Below are positions 1 through 9,829 of a DNA stretch of 64,000 nt, in pieces. A program made the position numbers and the translations under genes. Every line of letters starts with the position of its first letter. Positions within the stretch are counted from its first letter, which is position 1. The notes beneath the pieces were generated by a model. The model searched no databases. It was not told the DNA's origin and saw only the letters and a program-made list of their open reading frames with translations. Origin of the DNA: Rotaria socialis (lineage: Eukaryota; Rotifera; Eurotatoria; Philodinida; Philodinidae); NCBI GenBank assembly GCA_905331475.1, contig CAJNYU010004312.1, positions 1 through 64,000 on the forward strand. Reading direction: 5' to 3'.

Positions 1-640
1 ATAACAGTGGGAAAAAACTCAAAAATTTGGTTACTGAAAAAATTAAGAAAAACAAATATATCTGTCTTTGAAGGGTATAAATGTACATATACGCAGTGTA
101 ATAATATTAATTAACATTTTTTCCATTAGTATAAGGACTCAATAACAAGTATTATTTTTATAGAAAATGAGAACGATATATCACATACATAAAATAAAAA
201 ATCGTATCTGTGTATTTTTTCGTCACCGTCATACTGTAATCTTTTAAGTCATCCATCCGAAATAGAATGAATGATCTTATAGCAAGAATTTTTTAAATTT
301 ACTTAATTCGTTTTTTTTAGAACAGAATATTGATTGATATTTGAATTAAAATATTAAAAAATTGTTTGTTTTGAATTTTTTAAATAGCTATGGTGCGTTT
401 TTTTTTCGTTTTTCTTAACTTCATAAAATAAGTTTTACTTCGAAGCATTGTTCATTATAAGGAACAATAAAGATAACTATACTAAACTCTGCACCAAAGA
501 ACATTTTTGTGCAGTTTTTATTTTTAAAGCAATTGAAAGTAAAAACATAATATGCATCTAATTTACTTAGTTATTTACGACAGTGATGATGAAAATTCGA
601 ACAATGGTGTCAAGATAATAATCTATCATGTGTGCAACAG
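1..640. other. AT-rich non-coding left edge
   Basis: No reading frame, splice pattern or repeat unit stands out. The sequence is AT-rich with short homopolymer runs. It leads directly into the GGATCC-centred repeat field. Confidence 0.5.
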
Positions 641-649
641 AAAGTGCTT

Positions 650-1760
650 CCGAGTTTAAGGAAACAGAAGCATACCCTAGTCTCAATCCTGTTCATTCCT
701 TGAGAAACCCTGAAAGGATCTTTCAGGATCTTGTCAAGTTTTATTCAGTATCCTGTTTCGAATCCTAGTAATTCTCGTTTCCAGGATTTTTCAAGGTGAA
801 ACAAGAGCCTATCAAGGATCCTCTCAAGTTTTTGAGAAAGGATTCTGTCAAGATTTTATCAGGTTCTCTTAAGGGCTTAGTCAAATCTTTGTATCAGGAT
901 CCTGTTATGATTGATAGCCACATCATTCAAGGATCTTGACAAGAAAATAACAAGAACAGCCACAATGTAAAACTGACTAATCCTGGAAAGCTTCAATAAG
1001 GATCTTGTTCAGATGTTTTCAAGAATATGCGTTTTCAAACCTTGCAATACAATATCAATCTTAATCAGAATCTTGATAAGAAAATGTAAGGATTTAGCAA
1101 AGATCTTTACAAGTTACTGCTTAGTTCACTCAGTCATGCCCATTTCTTGGGATAGACTTGAAGGATCCTGCCAGGTTTGATTTAGAAGCCATCCAGAATT
1201 TGTTCAGATTCTTGTTCGGATTTTTTTCTGAATTGAGTTTACAGGATCCTCCTAAGATACACTGGTAATCCTATTCAGGAACCTGACAAAAATTATAAAG
1301 AGAATTTCGCCAAGATTTCATTACGTTTAAGTGAAGATCCGTGCTGGATCTTGATAGAACGATCCTGTCAAAAGTTAGAATTATATCAGAGGAGAATTAT
1401 ACCAAGAATAGAACATGATTATTCAGAATACTCAGCTAAGAAATCCTGACAAACTTCTATCAGGTTCCTGAGAGGAACTGCTCAAGATCAGGTATTTCGA
1501 ATGCTTAAAAAGGATACAAGTATGACCAGGATCTTGATAAGAAAATACAAAGAGCCAGTTAAGATCTTTCCAGGTTTGTGTCTATAGCCTATTTCAAATT
1601 TTATTTTCAGGTTCCTATCAGGAACCTAGCAAGAATGAGTGAAACGGTTTCGTCTCGTTTTTAGCTTGATTAAGATCATGATCCTTTCAAGATTTGAAAA
1701 TCTATAGATCATAATAGAATTTCAATAAAAATATTGAGCAAAATCTTAATAAAAATAAAT
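650..1760. repeat. Degenerate GGATCC-centred dispersed repeat field
   Basis: A short word close to AGGATCYTGWCAAG recurs about 20 times in either orientation over 1.1 kb, for example near 716, 733, 823, 895, 929, 998, 1163, 1243, 1350, 1366, 1440, 1527 and 1682. The core CAGGATCCTG is itself a palindrome. Copies are spaced irregularly (about 20-90 bp) and are heavily diverged, so this is an old minisatellite or repeatedly diverged array rather than a young satellite. No coding frame crosses it. Confidence 0.6.
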
Positions 1761-2021
1761 TGAAGGATTCTTCAATATGTCATGGTGTTTTTTGTTCAGA
1801 ACACAACATAATTCTGACAACTGAAGAATTTACTGGTATTTTTATCCTCATTTTGATCTGGATCTTTTTGTAAACAAAAAGAACGATTCTTAGCAATCTT
1901 GAAAAAAAAATATTCTAAATCACTTTTAAGTTTGTATAAAAGTTGTTTTGAGATTCTAACTATAGCAAGGAGTTAGTTTTTAATCCTAGAATTTTATCAA
2001 AATTCAAATTTATTAAATATG

Positions 2022-2648
2022 ATCAAAATTTCGAGCTTTCGGTGAGTACTCCTGTAACGAACAACTTGATTAGAGTAGCTTGTGCCACTCTCAGCAAAGA
2101 TGTTTATTAGGCTACTTCAAGCATCCAGAGTGTAACGACAAAACTAGAGAGTGTCGCCTATGCCCGTCGGCATGATTGTGTATTGTGTCATCTGCCATCT
2201 CCAGAGTGTTCCAACTTCATACATAACACGTATATATAGGAAAGAGAGCAGAAAGAGCAGGAAGGAGAAATATCGAAGCGTGCCATCAATATCGGCACAA
2301 CTCCCACCATCATCAGGAAATGACATAGCTAGAGAGAATGAGTTATTTATATACATATGAAAAGAAAGGAAATAGAATAAATAGATTGAAAGAAAAAAAA
2401 CATAAGAAGGTGCTAATTAGCTTGATGTATTCGTCAATGCGTAAGTTTGAACAGATTTTTTGTTGCCTATTAATTATATTTATATATTGACGAATGCGTC
2501 AAGCTAATTAGCACCTTTTTATTTTTTTTCTTTCAATCTATTTATTCTGTTTCTTTTCTTTTCATATGTATATAAATAGCTCATTCTCTCTAGTTATGTC
2601 ATTTCCTGATGATGACGGGAGTACTCACCGAAAGCTCGAAATTTTGAT
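2022..2648. mobile_element. Foldback (long terminal inverted repeat) element, interrupted by a nested insertion
   Basis: The outermost 31 bp are perfect inverted repeats: 2022-2052 (begins ATCAAAATTTCGAGCTTTCG) and 2618-2648. Once the nested insert at 2053-2299 is ignored, pairing continues inward between 2305-2440 and about 2485-2617, leaving a loop of about 45 bp. The element is therefore one long hairpin with no transposase and is probably a non-autonomous DNA transposon. Flanking AT-rich sequence did not show me a convincing target duplication. Small open frames on both strands here are a by-product of the palindrome. Confidence 0.8.
2053..2299. mobile_element. Solo LTR nested in the foldback element
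   Basis: A 247-bp insertion begins TGTAACG and ends GGCACA, the TG...CA termini typical of LTRs. It is flanked by the 5-bp direct repeat ACTCC (2048-2052 and 2300-2304). The opposite arm of the foldback element lacks it and shows the uninterrupted pre-insertion sequence, which independently proves an insertion. A TATA-like stretch (TATATATAGG) lies near 2231. No internal retrotransposon sequence remains, so it is a solo LTR left by recombination or a non-autonomous equivalent. Confidence 0.75.
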
Positions 2649-3340
2649 AAAATACTAATGTATTTTGTAGCAGTTATTTACTCATTTTTATACTCAATTA
2701 TATCCACTGCTCTACCTAAAGGTTTTATAAAATATTTTTTAGGTTTTTTTATAAAAATTCATCACATGTTGTAATGACTCACAAACGCAAATGAAACCGA
2801 TTAGGGTTCTAGCTTCTTTGATCTACTGTTTTTTATCACCGAAACTTGTGTAAAATACTTTTTTGCTTTAACGGAACGTGAAAACCGTATGCATAAGAAA
2901 ACAAATATGCAACACATGGTGATTCGACACTAGTACTGACTTTTGCAAAGCTAGAGTTGTTTCATCTATGATAAAGAAACTATCAGAAACAAAGATATAC
3001 TTTTGAATCGTACTGTGAAAGTATTCACAAGTGAAATTAAGCCATGTATTTTTTTTGTTAATTGATCGTAGTCATTCATATTCTGAAGTGATTGAAGTGG
3101 TTTAATATTTTTTTTAAATCAATTAATACGTGTAAGATTTCTAAAGCTATCATAGAACTTCACTCTTACCTTGATGAGTGCTTTATTGATTGCAAAAATC
3201 TTACTGAATGAAAACGACAATATTCAAATATCTTATTTTTGTAAAGTATTTTCATTTTCATTCTATCTCATTATCAATAAGTACTGACACAAATCCCGGT
3301 CCAATCAGTCGCTATATATATATACAGCAACACAAGCAAT
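2649..3340. other. Non-coding, AT-rich
   Basis: I see no supported gene, RNA or repeat in this stretch. Confidence 0.4.
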
Positions 3341-3918
3341 ATGATAGGGGAAAATAGCTTATTTATCTTCTGTGTATATGCTTGCAAATCAGGTTTATAC
3401 GACAAAATTATTATATTAACTATCAGTTCAATACTGCTCATTCTAGTGGTAACGGTGAATATTATTCCTTATCTAGACAATTTTCTTCACAGTTATGTCA
3501 TTAAGAAAGATCCTATTTTTGGATTCATAACACGACTTTTTTTTCTATCTATGACGTCAATGAAAGGCATCTCAAGTTTTGTATTATATCAGAATTTTCC
3601 TACCAGCAAAATAATCAAATAGTGACTTATCCATTGAAACAAGTAGTCGCCAAATTAACTACTCAATGGTCATTTGAATACTGAGCTGACATCTCGATTC
3701 TTGATTTATCATCAAATGAATGGATCAATGGAAATATTACAGAGCAATCTAAATGGTTAACGACTGAGCATATCATAAATTGGAATGAGAGTTGTGTTCA
3801 ACTGAAACCGGAACCTAATTTTCTCATTGATGAATTTTATGACAAAGATCGAAGTAAACTTTTAACTCAATTTGAACCACAAATTTCTAACAAATCTTTC
3901 ATGTCTAATTACACATAG
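3341..3918 (+). pseudogene. Broken gene fragment for a putative single-pass membrane protein, family unknown
   Basis: The first frame (3341-3622) has a hydrophobic segment at about residues 24-45 (IILTISSILLILVVTVNIIP), suggesting a signal anchor. Near 3590 coding-like sequence moves to the next frame and, apart from one TGA near 3685, stays open to a TAG at about 3918, with several Trp and acidic residues. One frameshift plus one stop imply decay, although an unrecognised short intron could explain the frame change. The start is not certain. I do not recognise the family. Confidence 0.35.
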
Positions 3919-4477
3919 AGCATATTTTCCACTAAATTTCCCGATACTTTGTATCTACTTGGAATGGCTGTTAAAGAAAACAGATTACCATCGAGAAGCA
4001 AACAATGAAAGAACATACTTTATGATGAAGACAAACGAATGACATGACCTATTGACTTTATTGCGCACCCATTTTTTTTCGCTTTTGCAGAATAAATACT
4101 TTTATGTTATCTATATTAATTTGAAATAACGAAACAATCTCAAAAATAAAACTTCGATAGGAAATAAATTTCGGAGGAAACCGATTTTTCGTTGGCACAA
4201 TGACTTTGCGAATCAGAATGAACAGCAATTCTTGAAAGGTTCTTATCATAATTGAACTAACTAAGATAAATAAAACGACTTAAATGATGTTTGGTCATTT
4301 ACATAAGACAAGTATATTTTGTGTATTTAATTGGTAATTAACTATTCTGAAAGCGAGTAACTAAAGCGCACATTTACTCTTCGCATAATAAAGAAAAATC
4401 TATTCTCACATGATACTACATAATTTATTCATAATATTCACTCTATATATTCATCAGGACTTGATTTTCTGTCAAAT
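3919..4477. other. Non-coding, AT-rich
   Basis: I see no supported gene or repeat here. The region lies between two gene fragments and may be decayed coding DNA. Confidence 0.35.
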
Positions 4478-4825
4478 TTAACTATGATTGGAATAATGCC
4501 GAAGTGACATAGGGCAAATAAGTTTTAATTTATTAGTGCCTTTGTATGCTTTGATTTCTGTTGTGGTTTCGCCTACACCTGTAGATACTGATTGACCAAG
4601 AAGAGCATTAAGCACAGTTGATTTTCCGGTCAATGTCAAACCAAAAAGATCGACACTGATGCCATCCAAGCGGTCTGTCTTAGTTTCATTGGCCAATTTT
4701 ACAAGAGCATTCTTAGCCATTTGGTCTTGTTTACCAAGGTCTTCGAATGATTCAAATTTATGTTGTAAACAAGACAAACATACTGTTGCAAGAGAATTAA
4801 GTTCTTTTTCAACTATTCATTTCCG
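4478..4825 (-). pseudogene. Fragment of a dynamin/IRG-like GTPase (P-loop region only)
   Basis: The translation has GLTLTGKST followed by VLNALLG, a Walker A/G1 motif in the style of dynamin-like and interferon-inducible GTPases. The downstream VGETTTEIKAYKG resembles the switch I segment of those families. The frame ends soon after, where a G3 DxPG motif should appear, and I find no G3 or G4 motif in any frame below it. Upstream, the open frame continues to about 4825 without an ATG near the apparent start. I read it as a truncated duplicate; an exon of an otherwise lost gene is an alternative. Confidence 0.5.
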
Positions 4826-5243
4826 GATATAAAAATAGAGAAACATCAAAAATATTTTTCTTTAGTTCAAAGTTTAGTAGCATGAAGTAGTCATTAAAAT
4901 AACTGCAATTCTACGCAATCAGCTTTTAACATCTAATGAAATATTTCATGAAAAGTCTTTATAATGATTTGTGTTTCAGTGCCAGTTAGCTTCCAAATCT
5001 TAATCTTTGTGTTTAAGTTTAACATTATCCTTTCCAATTATATCAATTGTCTCAGAGATAACGACAGAAGTAGTACGATGACTTAAGTTGATTCGAAGAG
5101 ACGTCGTTCACAATAGTTTAAGCAAATTTTTGCCTAACGGATATAAAACAAAACCAAAAAACAGCCCAGCTATAATTCAAATTCTGAATGAATATTTAAA
5201 AATCCTATGGTAGAGTTCTTTGCAGTAGTTGATTTGATACGGT
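4826..5243. other. Non-coding
   Basis: No gene or repeat is supported here. Confidence 0.35.
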
Positions 5244-5410
5244 CAGACACTGGACAAGTAAAAGTACGAATACTTTTACTACAGAAATGTACTTTGGACT
5301 TTTACTTAGTCAACTTACTCAGTATAAAATGTACTTTCGTACTGGTACTAAGTACATTTTGTACGTGAGTGATTTTACTAAGTCCACAAGTACTTATTTG
5401 AAGATATGTA
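5244..5410. repeat. AGTAC/ACTTTTACT-rich block, possible 5' end of a hAT element
   Basis: The words AAGTAC, GTACTT and ACTTTTACT recur in both orientations, beginning with CAGACACTGGACAAGTAAAA at 5244. It lies about 300 bp upstream of a hAT transposase relic in the same orientation, and hAT termini often start with CAG. It could be that element's left end, but the matching right end is not visible, so this is tentative. Confidence 0.3.
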
Positions 5411-5599
5411 AATGCCAATATACTGAAGATCTATCTGATAGCTGTATATTTAGCGTTTTCATTCTATGTACTTTGATGTAAACATTTTTTTATTTAAATT
5501 GATGACTATAAATATCAAGACAGTCTCGCTATGTATTTGAGAATGGTCTTTACAAGGACATCACTGTTTTTTATTGATTTGAGATTGTTGTTTTTATAT

Positions 5600-5985
5600 A
5601 TTTAGGAACTGATCAAAGGTTTTCATCATTGTCATCATCATCATTATCGTCGGTAACATTTTCATCTTCAACGCCAAAACCAAACGAAGAAAGTTGTTCA
5701 ATTATAATGATGATAATAATGATGAATCAAATGACTCAACATCAATGGATGCTGCTAACGAATTAGAAGCACATATTAATGATCCTGTGAGATCGCGATT
5801 TTCTGAATATTGGTTAAATTCTTGTTTCAGTATTTCGAAAACACTGGTTATACGCATTTTCCCGTTCAAGCATCATCGGCACCAGAGGAGCGAGTTTTCT
5901 CATATGCTTCTGCTTTTTATGCTAATGGTCACACACTATACAGGTAGATCAGTGAAATGTTGTCAGTTTATATATATATATAAAT
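5600..5985 (+). pseudogene. hAT-family transposase remnant (C-terminal dimerisation domain)
   Basis: Two adjoining frames carry hAT C-terminal features. One reads NELEAHINDPVRSRFSEYW. After a frame change near 5830 the other reads through FPVQASSAPEERVFSYAS, which matches the conserved hAT dimerisation motif (..ASSAPSERVFS..). The frame change sits at TTGTTTCAG, so it could be a splice acceptor rather than a frameshift. The catalytic and BED-finger parts are missing and the tail is cut before the downstream gene's 3' end at 6020. It is a dead fragment. Confidence 0.7.
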
Positions 5986-6019
5986 ATACAGATTTACAAT
6001 CAAACAAAAACTATTCGTT

Positions 6020-7825
6020 TTAAATCATACAACAGTACAGTTTATTATTCTTTGCGTCCATAATATGATTGGGTTCTTCAATTATACCGAAACCAGCACA
6101 AACACCATGAATCATCAAACTGACAATAGTTTTATCTGAGTTTTCACAATTTTTTTCCGATATTATTTCCTCACACATATGCCGATAATCAAAAGTCTTC
6201 GTCGCATTATACGATTGAATGATATCGTTATTCTTTTTTTCCGTTGACCAGTTGACTAACGGAGTATATTTTGAATCTTTAGATGGAATCCATTCACTTG
6301 ACACAATATTAGGATGATTTGGAAACTTTCTAGATAGAATCGATAAAAATGCAGTATGATTTGTGATTGATTTCCATAAAGGTTCAATGATTCTAATTTG
6401 TTCATTTAGTAAAATATCACTTAAACATGGATGTTCTTTATGGGCTGGTGTCCAGCAATCTTTTTTCTTATTGGCATCATATTGACCTGTAAAATCTTGA
6501 AAGATCTTTTCCCAAATGCATAATTTCCAAACAATTTTCACAATTTCACCGTCACTATCTACAATTGTGGAGTTTTTCCAATGAAGTTCATTCGACAATA
6601 GGCATATTTTTACATTAATACCAGCTTCTATCATTACCGTTTGCATATAAATAATACTCTCCTTAAGCTCGTCGTCACTATCAATTAATATATGAATAGT
6701 ATTTTTTATATCTAGTTTTTTCCAATATCTCACTAGAAGATGATGTAATTGAAAAGTCGATGTAAAATCATAAGCGATGTTCATAGTTTGAATTGATTTT
6801 TCTTGCAGAACTGCAGAATGAAAAATCATCAATGCAGGATTAACTTTATATTTGCACAATTTCAAGTTTTTTTCGTCAAGTTTGAATTCCATATGATCTA
6901 TTACATCAAATTCACGTTCATCTATCCAGGATTTACGAATTCGAAGCCAGAATTGATTTGGTATTTCAAGATCTCTTAAAATCTCATCATCATGAATAAT
7001 ATTATCTGTAACTTGTATAAATAATGAATATAATTCATTTGAAATCGAGCTGATATTAATAAAAAAATCATCATTGGCTTGATAATAACAACGATCGTTG
7101 CCATTGAACTTCATAGAACATTTTTCGTTTTGGTTATTAATATCCATCGAGTACAACACAGACATATCATCGAAGACTTTATGAGGAGCAATACAGCGAT
7201 TTAATCCGCTGATTTCTTTCGGTTGTCGATATTTTTCAAGAATCAAATTTACATTTGATTTATTCAATGATCTTAATTGATCATTGTTTTCAATTCCCAT
7301 CCATCCATAAATATTTAAATAATCTTCAATATAATAAAGACCATCTCGAAACACCAATGGAACTTGTCGAGAATAATTATTTGACCAAATATGGAATCGA
7401 AAGTTCTGCTCAATTACGCGAATGAAACTTTCCTGAACTTCACATATGACTGCTATATGTCCGTATGGAGCTTGGATACTAGCAGAATATATAAGAAAAG
7501 TATCGCATGTTGGTTTATATGGTGATCCATTTGAATATTTTTTTAAATGAAACTTTTGACCATCTGTAACGCGTTCTACAAATGACAGTTTATGCCACAT
7601 ATCAGCAGCAGTCCTAATACTCTGAAAGATACAACTTTTACATAATAATAGCCATCGACGAGCGAACTCAACACACTGCCATTTGAAACCAGTAAATATT
7701 CCATGAACATAGGATCCTTCAAAAGAAATGAAATCATCATATTCATTAGAATATGCCACTACATTAGTCGAAGCGACTCCTTGGATTTTATTAAATGGTG
7801 CAAATTCTTGCTCTTCATCGGTCAT
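6020..7825 (-). CDS. Glutathionylspermidine amidase/synthetase homologue with a degenerate synthetase domain
   Basis: This intronless gene encodes 601 aa (ATG at 7823-7825). The N-terminal CHAP amidase domain (about 30-175) has WQCVEFARRW (Cys51), YGHIAVI (His123) and VIEQNF (Glu139). The 72- and 16-residue spacings match the catalytic Cys59/His131/Glu147 of E. coli GspSA as I recall it. This half should hydrolyse glutathionylspermidine-type amides. The C-terminal half (about 285-600) aligns along its length with the synthetase (IRKSW, VWKLCIWE, EPLWKSI, FPNHPN), but residues expected to bind ATP, Mg and glutathione look replaced: His311 for Arg, Lys325 for Glu, and no recognisable glycine-rich KP..GR.G loop near 505-520. 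Few animals have this family. Foreign origin is likely, and the lack of introns fits. No stops or frameshifts are present, so the protein is probably made. Confidence 0.85.
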   Translation of the reverse strand: MTDEEQEFAPFNKIQGVASTNVVAYSNEYDDFISFEGSYVHGIFTGFKWQCVEFARRWLLLCKSCIFQSIRTAADMWHKLSFVERVTDGQKFHLKKYSNGSPYKPTCDTFLIYSASIQAPYGHIAVICEVQESFIRVIEQNFRFHIWSNNYSRQVPLVFRDGLYYIEDYLNIYGWMGIENNDQLRSLNKSNVNLILEKYRQPKEISGLNRCIAPHKVFDDMSVLYSMDINNQNEKCSMKFNGNDRCYYQANDDFFINISSISNELYSLFIQVTDNIIHDDEILRDLEIPNQFWLRIRKSWIDEREFDVIDHMEFKLDEKNLKLCKYKVNPALMIFHSAVLQEKSIQTMNIAYDFTSTFQLHHLLVRYWKKLDIKNTIHILIDSDDELKESIIYMQTVMIEAGINVKICLLSNELHWKNSTIVDSDGEIVKIVWKLCIWEKIFQDFTGQYDANKKKDCWTPAHKEHPCLSDILLNEQIRIIEPLWKSITNHTAFLSILSRKFPNHPNIVSSEWIPSKDSKYTPLVNWSTEKKNNDIIQSYNATKTFDYRHMCEEIISEKNCENSDKTIVSLMIHGVCAGFGIIEEPNHIMDAKNNKLYCCMI

Positions 7826-8839
7826 CGTTGAAACTAAACAAAACGAAAAGAAGAAAATTGCATTTGTGTATATAAGAAGTTTTTTCGAAATTCATGACCG
7901 TTTATGCTTAGTTTTGTCAAGACAAATATTCTAAATTGTCAAGAGCTCGTCTTCTTAAAATACCATCTTGAAATCAATTATTAATACCAAAAAAAAAGAC
8001 CATGCTATCCTTACATTTTGAAAATTAATAAAAGAGACAGTATCAATACTCTCTATCACTAGTAAATGCTTCGAATGAAATAAAACTAGTTTTCTTTATA
8101 TAAATATACGTATGGTTACGCTCATATATAATAAAAATCTTTCTTTTTCTTTATTTTTAGTCATGGATCATGCATTTCATGTGGCTTTCATAAATTTCTA
8201 TAGCCATGATTTCTATGCAATTACAAAAACAAGCAGGCAAAGTTTTAATATCCATGCGCAAATTACCCTTCAATTTGTGTTCAAATGTCGCTGTGGATTC
8301 TTTCGATTCTTGCAATCATGTAGTATACGATAATTTCGAACAAAATGAATAATCATCAGTTTTAATAATAAAGTATTTCACATATAGACCGACTGTTGAA
8401 TACTACGTAAATATTTTACATATTTGTTTTCTTTTGTCTCAAAACTGTCAAGTTATATTTACAAAGACCAATAAATATGACTTGCTAACGTTGATAAGCA
8501 ACAAATAATGACAGCAATGAAGTACGAGTATGTATAAGTATGTATCTTTATATAGTATGAAAGTAAATATGCGTTAATTGGCGTATAAATAAATGCGCAT
8601 ATGATAGAATATGTATAGATATAATATTCTTTTTTGTTTTCAACATATATGTCGAAATATTCACGAGCTTGTATTGTCTTCATCACAATTATTAGTAATA
8701 ATTTTTCTATTTTTAACTGTCAACTACGAAAAGTGTTCAAAAATATTTTTGCGCGATTTTGTAAGCACAACAGATATGAATTTGAAAAAAGCACACGAAT
8801 AGAACGAACTGTACAATTAAATTTAACAATTCAGCTTTA
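7826..8839. other. Intergenic region between two minus-strand genes
   Basis: This should contain the upstream region of the Gsp gene and the 3' flank of nothing recognisable. It is AT-rich, and the short overlapping frames on both strands have no coding character. Confidence 0.4.
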
Positions 8840-9829
8840 CTAGTAGAATTTTTTTTGAGAAACTTTCCAAACTAAAAACAAAATAATAATTGAAACACAC
8901 ATTAGGAAACTTGACCAAATTTTATTATCCATCAGTCGTATTAAAAATTCACTATCGTAACCATACCATGTTCCTCCGCCAACACCTTCGATTAGTTTTC
9001 CATATAATAGATTATTTGGTACATAATAGAACATATCTTTTAATGGAAATTGCTGATAAATACCATAGAGAAACGTAGGGCCAGCGCTAAGAATAATAGT
9101 TAAATGATATAAATAAAACCAACGATTTGCATTTTTAAGTTGACTAATAGCTAATTTAAAAAAAGGATGAAATTGCTTTGCTGCCATTATATCTGTATTT
9201 GCTGAAATACCTTCTGCACCCATATGAAATATAATATCGGGTTCGAAATTTCGTTTATCTGTAGGTAACATAGAAGTTATTAAATCTGGAATTTTACATT
9301 TTATATCAAGATCAATATAAATTCCACCAAAATGAAATAGTAATACATATTTCATAGCATCGACTCGTTGCATATCATATCCGTATTTTTCATAAGTCGG
9401 TAAAAACCATGAATAATGAGTTTTTAATAAAACTAAAATTTCTTTATCAGTCCATAATTTATAAGTATATTTTGGATGTAATTCAATGCAAGCATTGGCC
9501 GCTATCCGAAAGTTATCATAAATTTTTTCATTAGTTCTTGATGAAATCCAAATTTGATGTATGTATCGAGGAACTTTTCTATGAGATTGATTACTCGTAA
9601 GACTTTGCCATGTTTTCATATCAAGCTTTATCATATTATTTTGATTTTCATCTTCTGTAAAATGTTTCATTAAAAACAATCCATTTTGAAGAATATGAAG
9701 TAAAATAAATAGCAAGAGAATTAGACATACTATAAGTCTAATGCGCTGCTCGCATATATATCGAAGTTTCACCATAAATTTAATTTTACCCGTATAACTT
9801 TGTTTCGTATATGGTTTCGATTTTTGCAT
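8840..9829 (-). CDS. GT32-family glycosyltransferase (SUR1/OCH1-like), membrane-anchored
   Basis: A single exon encodes 329 aa. A signal-anchor helix lies at about residues 30-47. It is followed by PRYIHQIW (about 87-94), the entry motif of the DXD-sugar-binding family, then YDMQRVDAMKYVLLFHFGGI and the metal/nucleotide-sugar motif DLD at 173-175. A second hydrophobic helix lies near the C-terminus (about 304-320), an arrangement seen in fungal mannosyl-inositol-phosphoceramide synthase subunits. The predicted role is transfer of a sugar from a nucleotide sugar to a glycolipid or glycoprotein in the Golgi; the acceptor is unknown. Met19 just before the helix is an alternative start. The missing introns and fungal-like two-helix layout suggest horizontal origin, which is inference. 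Confidence 0.8.
   Translation of the reverse strand: MQKSKPYTKQSYTGKIKFMVKLRYICEQRIRLIVCLILLLFILLHILQNGLFLMKHFTEDENQNNMIKLDMKTWQSLTSNQSHRKVPRYIHQIWISSRTNEKIYDNFRIAANACIELHPKYTYKLWTDKEILVLLKTHYSWFLPTYEKYGYDMQRVDAMKYVLLFHFGGIYIDLDIKCKIPDLITSMLPTDKRNFEPDIIFHMGAEGISANTDIMAAKQFHPFFKLAISQLKNANRWFYLYHLTIILSAGPTFLYGIYQQFPLKDMFYYVPNNLLYGKLIEGVGGGTWYGYDSEFLIRLMDNKIWSSFLMCVSIIILFLVWKVSQKKFY

Noticed and set aside
2144-2360. Open frames on both strands inside the solo LTR and foldback arm
   Set aside because: They mirror each other and lie in a non-coding mobile element; no family match.
5287-5481. 64-codon open frame
   Set aside because: It spans the AGTAC-rich repeat block and starts there; composition is repeat-driven.
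8459-8843. Three overlapping small frames on both strands
   Set aside because: Hydrophobic AT-driven translations with no domain; they lie between well-defined genes.
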